A stretch of 64,000 bases of DNA, from positions 62,001-126,000 of the forward strand of contig DAOTWD010000152.1 of the NCBI GenBank assembly GCA_034435975.1, read 5' to 3'. This document shows positions 34,335 through 41,744 of this stretch, one piece after another; the first letter of the stretch is position 1, and each line of letters opens with the position of its first letter. Position numbers and translations under genes: made by a program. The notes beneath the pieces are model-generated. The model was given only the letters and a program-made list of their open reading frames with translations. It made no database searches and was not told the DNA's origin. Source of the DNA: CAKZQX01 sp034435975. Lineage in GTDB: Bacteria; Chloroflexota; Chloroflexia; Chloroflexales; Chloroflexaceae.

Positions 34335-34526
34335 GTAACCGTTCATGGGAACGTTCGCCAGTGGGGGCGTGTTGTCCTTCCAAACCATACGTATCAAGGC
34401 ACATCTCTGGTTCGGAGGGGGCTGGAGGCTTCCAGGAATCCCCGCAACGGGATGTAAAAACCAGAGCTTTGACCTGGATGCGTATGGAGGTGTTGTCCTT
34501 CCCAACCACCCTACTCGAACGGTTAC
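34335..34526. repeat. 192-bp nested palindromic element upstream of mltG
   Basis: Three inverted pairs are nested: GTAACCGTTC (34335-34344) with GAACGGTTAC (34517-34526), CCATACG (34385-34391) with CGTATGG (34481-34487), and CTCTGGTT (34405-34412) with AACCAGAG (34459-34466). The centre is G+C-rich and includes AATCCCCGCAACGGGATG. A 13-base direct repeat GTGTTGTCCTTCC is at 34369 and 34490. No coding frame is convincing. It ends 31 bases before mltG. Confidence 0.85.
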
Positions 34527-34557
34527 ATAAGAGCTTCTTTATTTTTAAGGATGTGTG

Positions 34558-35631
34558 ATGCGACATATACGGGCTTTAATGTTAGCGGTGACGTTGATCG
34601 CGTTTCTGGTCTCCTGTGGCGGCTATTTACTCCTGCGTGAATTACGCATACCTGCCAGTACCAGCGATGCGCCGATTGAAATCGAGATTCAACCTGGTGA
34701 GACGACAGCGCACATTGCCACCCGGTTGCGTGCCCAGGGGCTTATTCGCCAGCCTCTATTTTTTTCAGCCCTGGTGCGGTATCTCGATCTCGATCGTGAT
34801 CTCCAGGCCGGGCGATACTTGCTCCGGGCTGATATGACGATCAGCGATATTTTGATTGCGCTGCAAAGTGGTCGTGTAGGGGAAATCCAGATTACTATCC
34901 CAGAAGGATTGCGGCTGGAAGAGATCGCCAATTTGCTGGGCAATGCCGAGTTCGAACAGATCAATGAGGCCAATTTTCTCGAAGTGGCCCAAAATGGGGG
35001 GCAGTTTAAGGATTACTATTTTTTGCTGAACAGCCTGCCGTCTGATGCGACCCTCGAAGGCTATCTTTTTCCTGATACCTATCGCATTGCGGTCACGGCC
35101 ACAGTGACGGAGGTGATCGATCTGATGCTCACGCGCTTCGATCAGCAGTATAGTACCTTTGACCGCGATGTGCGTGTCCCGGATCGCTCGGTTCATGAGA
35201 TTGTAACCATGGCGTCGATTGTTCAGCGTGAAGCAGCGTTAATCAGCGAGATGCCCCGCATCGCGGCTGTCTTCTGGAATCGGCTGCGCCCGGAGCATGC
35301 GGCTGAAACCGGTGGTGGCAAACTCCAGGCCGATCCAACAGTGCAATACGCGCTGGGCTATAGCGTTGACGAGGCGACCTGGTGGCGCAAGAATTTGTCA
35401 CTGGCCGATCTGCAGATCGATCATCCCTACAATACGCGGGAGCGAGCCGGCTTACCGCCTGGCCCGATTAGTAATCCGGGGTTAGATGCGTTGCGGGCGG
35501 CGGCACAACCCGACGAAAGCGCCCCGTATCTCTATTTTGTTGCGAGTTGTGCGATGGATGGTTCCCATAACTTTGCCACCAACTTTGCTGAGTTTCGCCA
35601 GTATGAAGCCGACTTTCTGGCGTGTCGGTAG
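34558..35631 (+). CDS. mltG: Endolytic murein transglycosylase MltG (YceG-like)
   Basis: MltG cuts nascent peptidoglycan strands inside the chain and sets their length. The 357-residue protein has one N-terminal membrane segment (LMLAVTLIAFLVSCGGYLL), a LysM-like domain (IEIQPGETTAHIATRLRAQGLI), the TIPEGLRLEEIA block, LEGYLFPDTYRI, and the catalytic Glu in ASIVQREA. The closing YNTRERAGLPPGPISNPG and ASCAMDGSHNFA are diagnostic. AAGG precedes two overlapping starts, GTG 34555 and ATG 34558; the ATG is chosen. No ruvX (yqgF) is beside it. Confidence 0.95.
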   Translation: MRHIRALMLAVTLIAFLVSCGGYLLLRELRIPASTSDAPIEIEIQPGETTAHIATRLRAQGLIRQPLFFSALVRYLDLDRDLQAGRYLLRADMTISDILIALQSGRVGEIQITIPEGLRLEEIANLLGNAEFEQINEANFLEVAQNGGQFKDYYFLLNSLPSDATLEGYLFPDTYRIAVTATVTEVIDLMLTRFDQQYSTFDRDVRVPDRSVHEIVTMASIVQREAALISEMPRIAAVFWNRLRPEHAAETGGGKLQADPTVQYALGYSVDEATWWRKNLSLADLQIDHPYNTRERAGLPPGPISNPGLDALRAAAQPDESAPYLYFVASCAMDGSHNFATNFAEFRQYEADFLACR

Positions 35632-35695
35632 CAGGTGCGCACGGTGGGGCAGGGTGCGGCAATGTCCCACCGTCCATTCCATCGATCTCCATTGC

Positions 35696-35822
35696 GTGAC
35701 GGCTCCCAGAGCGAAAGCATCTGTTGCTCTCGGAGACTGCCGCCCCGAAAAGGAGTGGGGGAAGAGGAGTGGGGAGAGAGAGAAGATGAGCGTGGTTCTC
35801 TCTGCTCTCTGTTCTCTCCTCT
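35696..35822 (+). repeat. Dispersed repeat family C, copy 2
   Basis: The block begins GTGACGGCTCCCAGAGCG, continues TGTTGCTCTCGGAGACTG, CCGCCCCGAAAAGGAGTG and ends in GTTCTCTCTGCTCTC runs. It is the inverse-oriented equivalent of 15541-15662 and lies between mltG and aroE. Confidence 0.85.
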
Positions 35823-35880
35823 AAGTGTAGCATCGGAACAATCGGCAAGTTCGTCGTGTGGCAGAGCTGCAGACAGGGCA

Positions 35881-36051
35881 CCTACTGATTGCAACATCGC
35901 CCGGCGGCTGAAGCTGCAGCCGGGAGCTTGAAGGTTCCGGCTCTCGTTCCCAAAACCGCTGAAGCGGTCAACCAGAGCCGGCGCAGGCTGGCTTCACCCC
36001 ACTTGCCTGCGGCTTCAGCCGCCGCAAGCCGAGACAAAGACAACTGTAGTA
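35881..36051 (+). repeat. MITE-like element E, copy 1 (left of aroE)
   Basis: The right end is ACAACTGTAGTA (36040-36051); the left end is degenerate (CTACTGATTGC). Internally it has CCGCTGAAGCGG, CCGGCGCAGGCTGGCTTCAC and GCGGCTTCAGCCGC in the same order as the element at 37008-37161, in the same orientation. It ends 40 bases before the aroE start codon. Confidence 0.75.
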
Positions 36052-36091
36052 CTATCGTGTGTCGATACCTGTTGATACGTAGGTACACAGC

Positions 36092-36928
36092 ATGATCCAG
36101 CGTATTGGGTTGATTGGCGATCCCGTGGCGCACAGCCGCTCACCAGCCATGCAGAATGCGGCTTTGATGCACCTCGGCATTCCGGCCCGTTATGAGCTAT
36201 GGCCCACGCCAGCAGATGCGTTACCAGCGCGGATAACGATGCTCCGTGCATCGGAATATCTGGGTGCCAATGTTACGCTGCCGCATAAGACGGCGGTGTT
36301 GCCCTTGCTTGATGATCTGGAGCCAGCCACGGTTCGGATTGGAGCGGTTAACACAATCTATAAACGGGCGGATGGGGCACTGGTGGGCACCAATACTGAT
36401 GCGCCGGCGTTGCTGACCAGCTTGCGTGAGGATGGTCAGTTTGAACCGGGCGGTCAGCGCGTGGTGTTACTGGGTGCCAGCGGTGCAGCGCGGGCGGCGG
36501 CCTATGCCCTGGTCACGGCCCATGTTGAGCGCCTGGTGGTAGTGAATCGTACACTGGAACGCGCCGAGAAGTTACTGGCCGATATGATGCTGGCGCAGCT
36601 TGATCCGCTCCCGCATCTGATCGTGCTTGCGCTGGACGACCCGGACGTGCCTGCCTATATTGCCGACAGCACGCTGTTGATCAACGCCACCGCCGTTGGC
36701 TGGCAGGCAGAAGAAATGCCGCTGCCCACGCTGGTGGTTGCGCGAGGCATGCTCGTGTATGATATGGTGTATCGGCCTACGCGCCTGCTACGTGAGGCAG
36801 CAGTGCAGGGCGCACGTACTCTTGATGGGTTGGGGATGCTGCTGCATCAGGGAGCGCTCGCTTTTACCTACTGGACAGGCCAGCCTGCGCCGCTGACAGT
36901 GATGCGCAGCGCGTTGCTATCAGCGTAG
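36092..36928 (+). CDS. aroE: Shikimate dehydrogenase
   Basis: AroE reduces 3-dehydroshikimate to shikimate with NADPH in the aromatic amino acid pathway. The 278-residue protein has the substrate-binding N-terminus (IGLIGDPVAHSRSPAMQNAAL, with the Ser pair, and GANVTLPHKTAVL with the catalytic Lys), the VGAVNTI segment, and the Rossmann half with VLLGASGAARAAAYAL and VVNRTLERAEKL (Arg for NADP phosphate). LINATAVGW and YDMVYRPTRLL complete the family pattern. No other aro gene is in the window. It is flanked on both sides by copies of a MITE-like repeat. Confidence 0.96.
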   Translation: MIQRIGLIGDPVAHSRSPAMQNAALMHLGIPARYELWPTPADALPARITMLRASEYLGANVTLPHKTAVLPLLDDLEPATVRIGAVNTIYKRADGALVGTNTDAPALLTSLREDGQFEPGGQRVVLLGASGAARAAAYALVTAHVERLVVVNRTLERAEKLLADMMLAQLDPLPHLIVLALDDPDVPAYIADSTLLINATAVGWQAEEMPLPTLVVARGMLVYDMVYRPTRLLREAAVQGARTLDGLGMLLHQGALAFTYWTGQPAPLTVMRSALLSA

Positions 36929-37007
36929 AGACGGGTTGCCTGTGCCCGTTATGCGCCTGGTAATATCCAGCGCGTAGAATGGGTTTAATATGGATTATTG
37001 CCAATAC

Positions 37008-37161
37008 TACTACAGTTGTCGTTCGCCGTCACGCCCGGAGCCTGAAGGCTTCGGTTCCGAAGGCCGCTTCAGCGGCCTACCCAGGCCGGCGCAGGCTGGC
37101 TTCACACTGCTTGCCCGCGGCTTCAGCCGCCGGGCAAGCGAAAACAAGTACAACTGTAGTA
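37008..37161 (+). repeat. MITE-like element E, copy 2 (right of aroE)
   Basis: A 154-bp element with perfect 12-bp terminal inverted repeats TACTACAGTTGT (37008-37019) and ACAACTGTAGTA (37150-37161). The inside contains CCGCTTCAGCGG, CCGGCGCAGGCTGGCTTCAC and GCGGCTTCAGCCGC. It ends 16 bases before the prepilin peptidase start. It codes for nothing. Confidence 0.88.
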
Positions 37162-37177
37162 ATAGGGATCATCGGCT

Positions 37178-37924
37178 ATGCTACCCACATTTATCAGCTT
37201 CATTATCGGCTTGCTGCTGGGCACGTTGCTGAACATTATTATTATTCGCCTGTCGCGTGAGAAACAGTTGCTCGGTTGGCCGCGCTGTACACGCACCGGG
37301 CAGCCGTTGGCCTGGTGGCAACTTTTACCGGTATTGGGATGGGCGCTGCAGCGAGGGCGGGCGTCTGATGGTCGCCCGCTCCATTGGATTTACCCGCTGG
37401 TGGAACTGTTTACCGCTGTCGTGCTGGCGCTGCTCTACAGTCAGTATGGACTGACTATCACGTTCTTTTATCTGGTGTTTGTATGTGCGGTGCTGATTGT
37501 CACGGGTGCGATTGACTGGCTCTACCACTCGATTTATACCCTTGTGATCCTGGGATCGGCGCTGCTCTCGCTGCTTGCCAGTCTGATCGTCCCTCATATG
37601 CACTGGCTTAACGCTGGCCTGGGGGCTGTTGTGGCCGGGCTGGTCTTTATCCTGCTGTTTATGCTGGCGCTGATCTTGTTTCCCAGCAAATCGGCTCCGC
37701 TCGGTTTGGGAGATGTGTATCTGGCAATTTTTATTGGAGCCACGGTTGGCTTGACCCACCTGAGTACCACGCTCTTTTATGGTATCTTCCTGGCGGGAGT
37801 GGTGGCGGGCAGCATCGTGATTGCAAAACGGGTGTTGCGCCGTCAAGATATGCCCGAATATATTCCCTATGGAACCTATCTGTGTCTCGGTACGATTGGC
37901 TACATTCTGTTCCAGGGATTATAA
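37178..37924 (+). CDS. Type IV prepilin peptidase (A24 family)
   Basis: A 248-residue polytopic membrane aspartyl protease that should cleave the leader of type IV pilins or related pseudopilins. The two catalytic aspartates are in TGAIDWLYHSI (Asp 113) and the GxGD motif LGLGDVYLAI (Asp 179), each at the membrane border. About seven hydrophobic segments are visible. The N-terminal FISFIIGLLLGTLLNIIIIRL and the soluble loop (PRCTRTGQPLAWWQLLPVLGW) are recognisable, but the loop keeps only one of the four zinc-binding Cys (CxxC...CxxC) of PilD, so the N-methyltransferase function may be absent or altered. The last nine codons are duplicated downstream of the stop. Confidence 0.92.
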   Translation: MLPTFISFIIGLLLGTLLNIIIIRLSREKQLLGWPRCTRTGQPLAWWQLLPVLGWALQRGRASDGRPLHWIYPLVELFTAVVLALLYSQYGLTITFFYLVFVCAVLIVTGAIDWLYHSIYTLVILGSALLSLLASLIVPHMHWLNAGLGAVVAGLVFILLFMLALILFPSKSAPLGLGDVYLAIFIGATVGLTHLSTTLFYGIFLAGVVAGSIVIAKRVLRRQDMPEYIPYGTYLCLGTIGYILFQGL

Positions 37925-38001
37925 TCGGCATTCAGCGCTGCCACGCCGACCATGACGACCCCGCCAATGGCGACATTCCGTTCCAGGGATTATCATCGGC
38001 A
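37902..38001 (+). repeat. Direct repeat duplicating the prepilin peptidase 3' end
   Basis: A 29-base segment covering the last codons and stop (37902-37930, containing TGTTCCAGGGATTATAATCG) is repeated at 37973-38001 with two mismatches, 71 bases downstream. In the copy the stop TAA has become TCA. Confidence 0.85.
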
Positions 38002-38061
38002 CCGTACCAGGGTTCATAGCGCAAACATGTTCGGAACGCCTTTTCAAGGTAGCCTGATTGT

Positions 38062-38069
38062 GGTATAAT
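38062..38069 (+). promoter_or_regulatory. Possible extended -10 promoter of the following membrane protein
   Basis: TGGTATAAT (38061-38069) lies 24 bases upstream of the TTG start, with GGAGG in between. The -35 region is weak. Confidence 0.45.
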
Positions 38070-38092
38070 AAGATGATGTTAGGGAGGCCATC

Positions 38093-39034
38093 TTGACTAT
38101 TGCAAAGCCTCAACCCCCAGGTTTGATCGATACCATCAACGCGGGCTATACGGCACTCAACCGGCGACCGTGGGTACTATGCATCCCCATCGTCCTGGAT
38201 CTCTATCTCTGGTTTGGAGCACGTGTGTCGCTCCGTCCGCTGTTTGAGCGTCTGGAGGCCAGTCTGACCGCATCGGCCGTACTCGCAGCAGCTGATCCAC
38301 AGCAGCAAGCTCTGTTGCTTGAGTGGCTACAGTATGGGGATATGCGTGTACCACTGGCGTTGCTGAACTATGTGCCACTGGCCCTGTCAAGATTGTCACC
38401 AGATATATTGCCACAATCAGTGGGCTGGCTTATGATTACTCGCTTGTCTGAACTGGGGTTGGCACTGGTGGTGATCAACGCGCTGGCGCTTCTGTGGAGT
38501 AGTTGCTACCTCACAACGTTGGCAGGGAGTGTTCTGAACGAGCCATATACACTGGCAACCTATGTTCGTCGAGTATGGCACGTGATGTGTCATATCCCGG
38601 CTTACCTGTTCATATTGTTGAGCGTCGGTTTTTTGCTGGGTCTGCCATTCCTGGTATTATCGGCGTTGATTGTCGGCCTGTTTCCTAGTGCGACTATGAT
38701 GGTACTCTTTACCTGGTTTATGGCTGGCTTCTGGATCTATATTTATACCAGCTTTGCCGTCGAGTCGATTCTCATTGATCAGGTCGGGCCACTACGTGCC
38801 ATTTACCGCAGCGTGCATGTGGTTCGCCGTAATTTCCTCAGTACCATTGGTCTGCTCTTGCTCTGCTATGTGATTATTGCGGGCATGGGTATCGTATGGC
38901 AGTCCCTGGCGCAGCATCATCCAGGCCTGCTATTGGTGATTATGCTCAGTGCCTATGTCAGTACCGGTCTGACCACAGCTCGCCTGGTGTTCTATCGTAC
39001 ATGCTGGCTACGCTGGCAGGGTATGCCGGTATAA
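38093..39034 (+). CDS. Polytopic membrane protein of unknown function
   Basis: A 313-residue protein with about six membrane segments, clearest at residues 118-140 (LGLALVVINALALLWSSCYL), 165-190 (PAYLFILLSVGFLLGLPFLVLS), 195-220 (TMMVLFTWFMAGFWIYIYTSF) and near the C-terminus (TIGLLLLCYVIIAGMG, LLLVIMLSAYVSTG). The pattern FAVESILIDQVGPLRAIYRSVHVVRRNF resembles the conserved helix found in DUF975/glycerophosphoryl-type membrane domains, but I do not name a family. The TTG start at 38093 follows GGAGG by five bases. The last codons, including the stop, are duplicated 55 bases downstream (see repeat at 39013). Confidence 0.8.
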   Translation: MTIAKPQPPGLIDTINAGYTALNRRPWVLCIPIVLDLYLWFGARVSLRPLFERLEASLTASAVLAAADPQQQALLLEWLQYGDMRVPLALLNYVPLALSRLSPDILPQSVGWLMITRLSELGLALVVINALALLWSSCYLTTLAGSVLNEPYTLATYVRRVWHVMCHIPAYLFILLSVGFLLGLPFLVLSALIVGLFPSATMMVLFTWFMAGFWIYIYTSFAVESILIDQVGPLRAIYRSVHVVRRNFLSTIGLLLLCYVIIAGMGIVWQSLAQHHPGLLLVIMLSAYVSTGLTTARLVFYRTCWLRWQGMPV

Positions 39035-39122
39035 TCCATGGTGCCCGTCGTTGGGGTGTCCCCCCACCTGGCCGGGTATGCCTATGTAACCACGTTGCCT
39101 AGAGGTTGGGGTGCCCCCCAGC
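39013..39122 (+). repeat. Tandem 55-bp duplication of a gene 3' end before gyrB
   Basis: Bases 39013-39067 and 39068-39122 are diverged tandem copies 55 bases apart. CTGGCAGGGTATGCC matches CTGGCCGGGTATGCC, and TTGGGGTGTCCCCCCA matches TTGGGGTGCCCCCCAG. The first copy encodes the end WQGMPV-stop of the membrane protein; in the second the same frame would read WPGMPM-stop. Confidence 0.8.
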
Positions 39123-39150
39123 CTTTCCGATAATGGAGAAGAGAGATTCT

Positions 39151-41535
39151 ATGACAACCGATAAAAATGTTGTGCGTGATGATACCTATGATGCGAGCCA
39201 TATTACGGCGCTGGAAGAGACCGAGGCCGTGCGTCTGCGGCCTGGCATGTATATTGGCCCCACCGACATCAATGGCCTGCACCATATGATCCGCGAGGTT
39301 GTGGATAATTCGGTTGATGAAGCACTGGCTGGTTATGCGAACTATATTACCATAACCATTCTGAAAGATGCATCAGTGCGGGTGACGGATAATGGGCGCG
39401 GTATTCCAGTAGACGTGCATCCCAAACACAATGTCTCGGCACTGGAACTGGCAGCAACCAGGCTGCATGCGGGCGGGAAGTTCGGGCAGGGTGGCTATAA
39501 GGTCTCCTCTGGCTTGCATGGCGTGGGGCTCTCGGTCGTAAATGCGCTCTCGGAATGGATGCGGATCGAGGTGAAACGACATAATCAACTCTGGGTACAG
39601 GAGTATGTTGCGGGCAAGCCGCGAGCCGCAGTCCATGCGATTGGTACTGCCGAGGGAACCGGCACCAGCATTCATTTCTTGCCTGATGTGTTGATTTTCA
39701 AAGATGGGCTGGATTATACCTTTCGCGTGCTGGCCCAACGGTTCCGTGAGATGGCGTATTTGACCAAAGGTCTACGTTTCCGCTTTGTCGACGAACGAAC
39801 CGATCAGGAGGTCAATTTCTACTTCGAGGGTGGGATTATCTCCTATGTGCGCCATTTGAACAAAGACAAGAATGTGCTGCATCGCCAACCATTCTATGTC
39901 GAACGCACGTCCGATGATGTGGCGGTTGAGATTGCTATGCAATATACTGAGACCTACGATACTGACTCGGTCTACACGTTTGCGAACAATATCAACAATA
40001 CGGACGGGGGATCCCATCTGACAGGGTTTCGTACTGCGCTGACGCGAGTGATCAACACCTATGCACGTGGCAAAAGCATGCTCAAAGATAGTGAAACGAA
40101 CCTGACTGGCGATGATGTGCGTGAGGGGTTGACAGCGGTGATCAGTGTGAAGCTGCGTGACCCGCAGTTCAGTTCGCAGACCAAGGAGAAACTGGTTAGC
40201 CCGGAGGCGGCCAGTGCGGTGGCAACGGTGTTAGGCGATACCTTTGCTGCCTGGTTGGATGAGAATCCTGGTGAGGCGCGGCGCATTATTGAGAAGGCAA
40301 TTTCTGCTGCGCGCACGCGGCTGGCGGTGCAGAAGGTACGTGAGACAGCGCGCAAAAGCGTAATGGAGGGCTTCTCGCTGCCCGGTAAGCTGGCCGACTG
40401 CTCGGATACCAATCCGGCCCGCTGCGAGTTATACATCGTGGAGGGCGACAGCGCTGGCGGTTGTTTGGGAGCGGAAACCGGTATACCGCTGGCTTCGGGA
40501 TTGGTCAAGACCATGCGCGAACTGGCACAGGATTGGGAGCAAGGCATCCAGCATTTTGGCTATGCCACGAACGCTGAGGGTGACATTCGCGTTGTGCCCT
40601 TGCTTGAACCCAGGCTAACAAAGCAGCAGTCACCACTGGTGGAAGTCGTTCTCGATACTGGCGAGCGCATTCATTGCACGCCTGATCATCCTTTTCGCTT
40701 ACGCGATGGCTCGTATTGTCCTGCTGGCAAACTACAGCCAGGTGTGAGTTTGATGTCGTTTAAGACCCGCCTGACCAATGCGGAAGAACTGCCGGGGCCA
40801 ACCCATGTAAACTGCAAGGTTGTTGCTGTTCACCAACTTGAAGAGCGTGCCGATGTCTACGATTTGACGGTAGACGACTATCACAATTTTGCGCTTGCCG
40901 CCGGTGTCTTTGTGCATAACAGTGCGAAACAGGGCCGTGATCGACGCTTTCAGGCTATTCTGCCTCTGCGCGGTAAGATCTTGAATGTCGAGAAGAGCCG
41001 TCTGGATAAGATGCTCTCCAATGCCGAGGTCAAGGCCATGATCACAGCTATTGGTACCGCGATCGGTGAGCAGTTCAGCACTGACAAGCTACGCTATCAT
41101 CGCATCTTATTGATGACCGACGCGGACGTTGATGGTAGCCATATCCGCACGTTGCTGCTGACCTTCTTCTTCCGCTACATGCGTCCGCTGATCGTCAATG
41201 GGCATCTATACATTGCCCAGCCACCGCTCTACCGTCTCAAGCATGGGAAGCAGCAGGTCTATCTCTACTCTGACATCGAGAAGGACGACTATATCACCAG
41301 GTTGCCAGAGGGCACGAAAGTTGATGTTCAGCGCTACAAAGGTCTGGGCGAGATGAACCCTGAGCAGTTGTGGGAGACGACGATGAATCCAACCAACCGC
41401 GTTATCCTCCAGGTCACCCTGGAGGATGCCCAGCAGGCCGACGAGACCTTTACCATGCTGATGGGCGACATGGTGCCACCGCGCCGCAAGTTCATCCAGG
41501 CCCATGCCAGTGAGGTGCGGAATCTCGATATTTGA
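39151..41535 (+). CDS. gyrB: DNA gyrase subunit B containing an in-frame mini-intein
   Basis: GyrB is the ATPase subunit of DNA gyrase. The 794-residue precursor has the GHKL ATPase domain (DNSVDEALAG, VTDNGRGIPV, GLHGVGLSVVNALS), the transducer, and the TOPRIM domain, which is interrupted at EGDSAGG by 153 intein residues and resumes SAKQGRDRRFQAILPLRGKI. DADVDGSHIRTLLL carries the magnesium-binding acids and RYKGLGEM the tail. After splicing a normal 641-residue GyrB results. The ATG at 39151 is chosen because GAGAAGAGAG precedes it and MTTDKN is a typical start; the frame runs upstream into a repeat. The subunit is GyrB rather than ParE by its C-terminal block. gyrA is not adjacent. Confidence 0.95.
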   Translation: MTTDKNVVRDDTYDASHITALEETEAVRLRPGMYIGPTDINGLHHMIREVVDNSVDEALAGYANYITITILKDASVRVTDNGRGIPVDVHPKHNVSALELAATRLHAGGKFGQGGYKVSSGLHGVGLSVVNALSEWMRIEVKRHNQLWVQEYVAGKPRAAVHAIGTAEGTGTSIHFLPDVLIFKDGLDYTFRVLAQRFREMAYLTKGLRFRFVDERTDQEVNFYFEGGIISYVRHLNKDKNVLHRQPFYVERTSDDVAVEIAMQYTETYDTDSVYTFANNINNTDGGSHLTGFRTALTRVINTYARGKSMLKDSETNLTGDDVREGLTAVISVKLRDPQFSSQTKEKLVSPEAASAVATVLGDTFAAWLDENPGEARRIIEKAISAARTRLAVQKVRETARKSVMEGFSLPGKLADCSDTNPARCELYIVEGDSAGGCLGAETGIPLASGLVKTMRELAQDWEQGIQHFGYATNAEGDIRVVPLLEPRLTKQQSPLVEVVLDTGERIHCTPDHPFRLRDGSYCPAGKLQPGVSLMSFKTRLTNAEELPGPTHVNCKVVAVHQLEERADVYDLTVDDYHNFALAAGVFVHNSAKQGRDRRFQAILPLRGKILNVEKSRLDKMLSNAEVKAMITAIGTAIGEQFSTDKLRYHRILLMTDADVDGSHIRTLLLTFFFRYMRPLIVNGHLYIAQPPLYRLKHGKQQVYLYSDIEKDDYITRLPEGTKVDVQRYKGLGEMNPEQLWETTMNPTNRVILQVTLEDAQQADETFTMLMGDMVPPRRKFIQAHASEVRNLDI
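40462..40920 (+). other. GyrB mini-intein (153 residues, no homing endonuclease)
   Basis: Protein-splicing element inside the TOPRIM motif. It begins with Cys (CLGAETGIPLASG, block A) and has the block B TxxH in HCTPDHPF. It ends with block F VYDLTVDDYHNFAL and block G GVFVHN, followed by Ser as the +1 residue. These are the nucleophiles for all four splicing steps: Cys 1, the TPDH His, the terminal His-Asn, and Ser +1. Only about 95 residues separate blocks B and A from F, and no LAGLIDADG motif is present, so it is a natural mini-intein. The insertion site, between EGDSAGG and SAKQGRD, is the position I recall for cyanobacterial GyrB inteins. Confidence 0.95.
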
Positions 41536-41565
41536 AGGGGGTATTGGTGGGATCGTAGGGTCGGT

Positions 41566-41598
41566 CTGATCCTTCCTGGGTGCGGGAAGGGTCATCAG
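41566..41598. terminator. Hairpin between convergent gyrB and lytic transglycosylase genes
   Basis: CTGAT-CCTTCC pairs with GGAAGG-gtc-ATCAG around a short loop. There is no T-run, so it may be a weak or rho-assisted terminator. Confidence 0.4.
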
Positions 41599-41744
41599 TA
41601 GAGGTCGAGACAGCACGTACACGCGGTTGCGTGAAACAATCTGAACCTTTCGGAACCTTCCTGGCAATGAATGGACAAAGAGGAATGCATCATGTTCATT
41701 GTCGTATGCCGGTATTCTGTGAGAAGTACCGGATCTGGTAAAAG

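Noticed and set aside
34430..34460. CRISPR repeat-like AATCCCCGCAACGGGATG
   Set aside because: It occurs only once here, and it lies at the centre of a larger palindrome.
40462..40920. Lineage-specific insertion in the GyrB TOPRIM domain like that of gamma-proteobacteria
   Set aside because: The position splits EGDSAGG from SAKQGRD, and the ends have Cys 1 and His-Asn/Ser of an intein.
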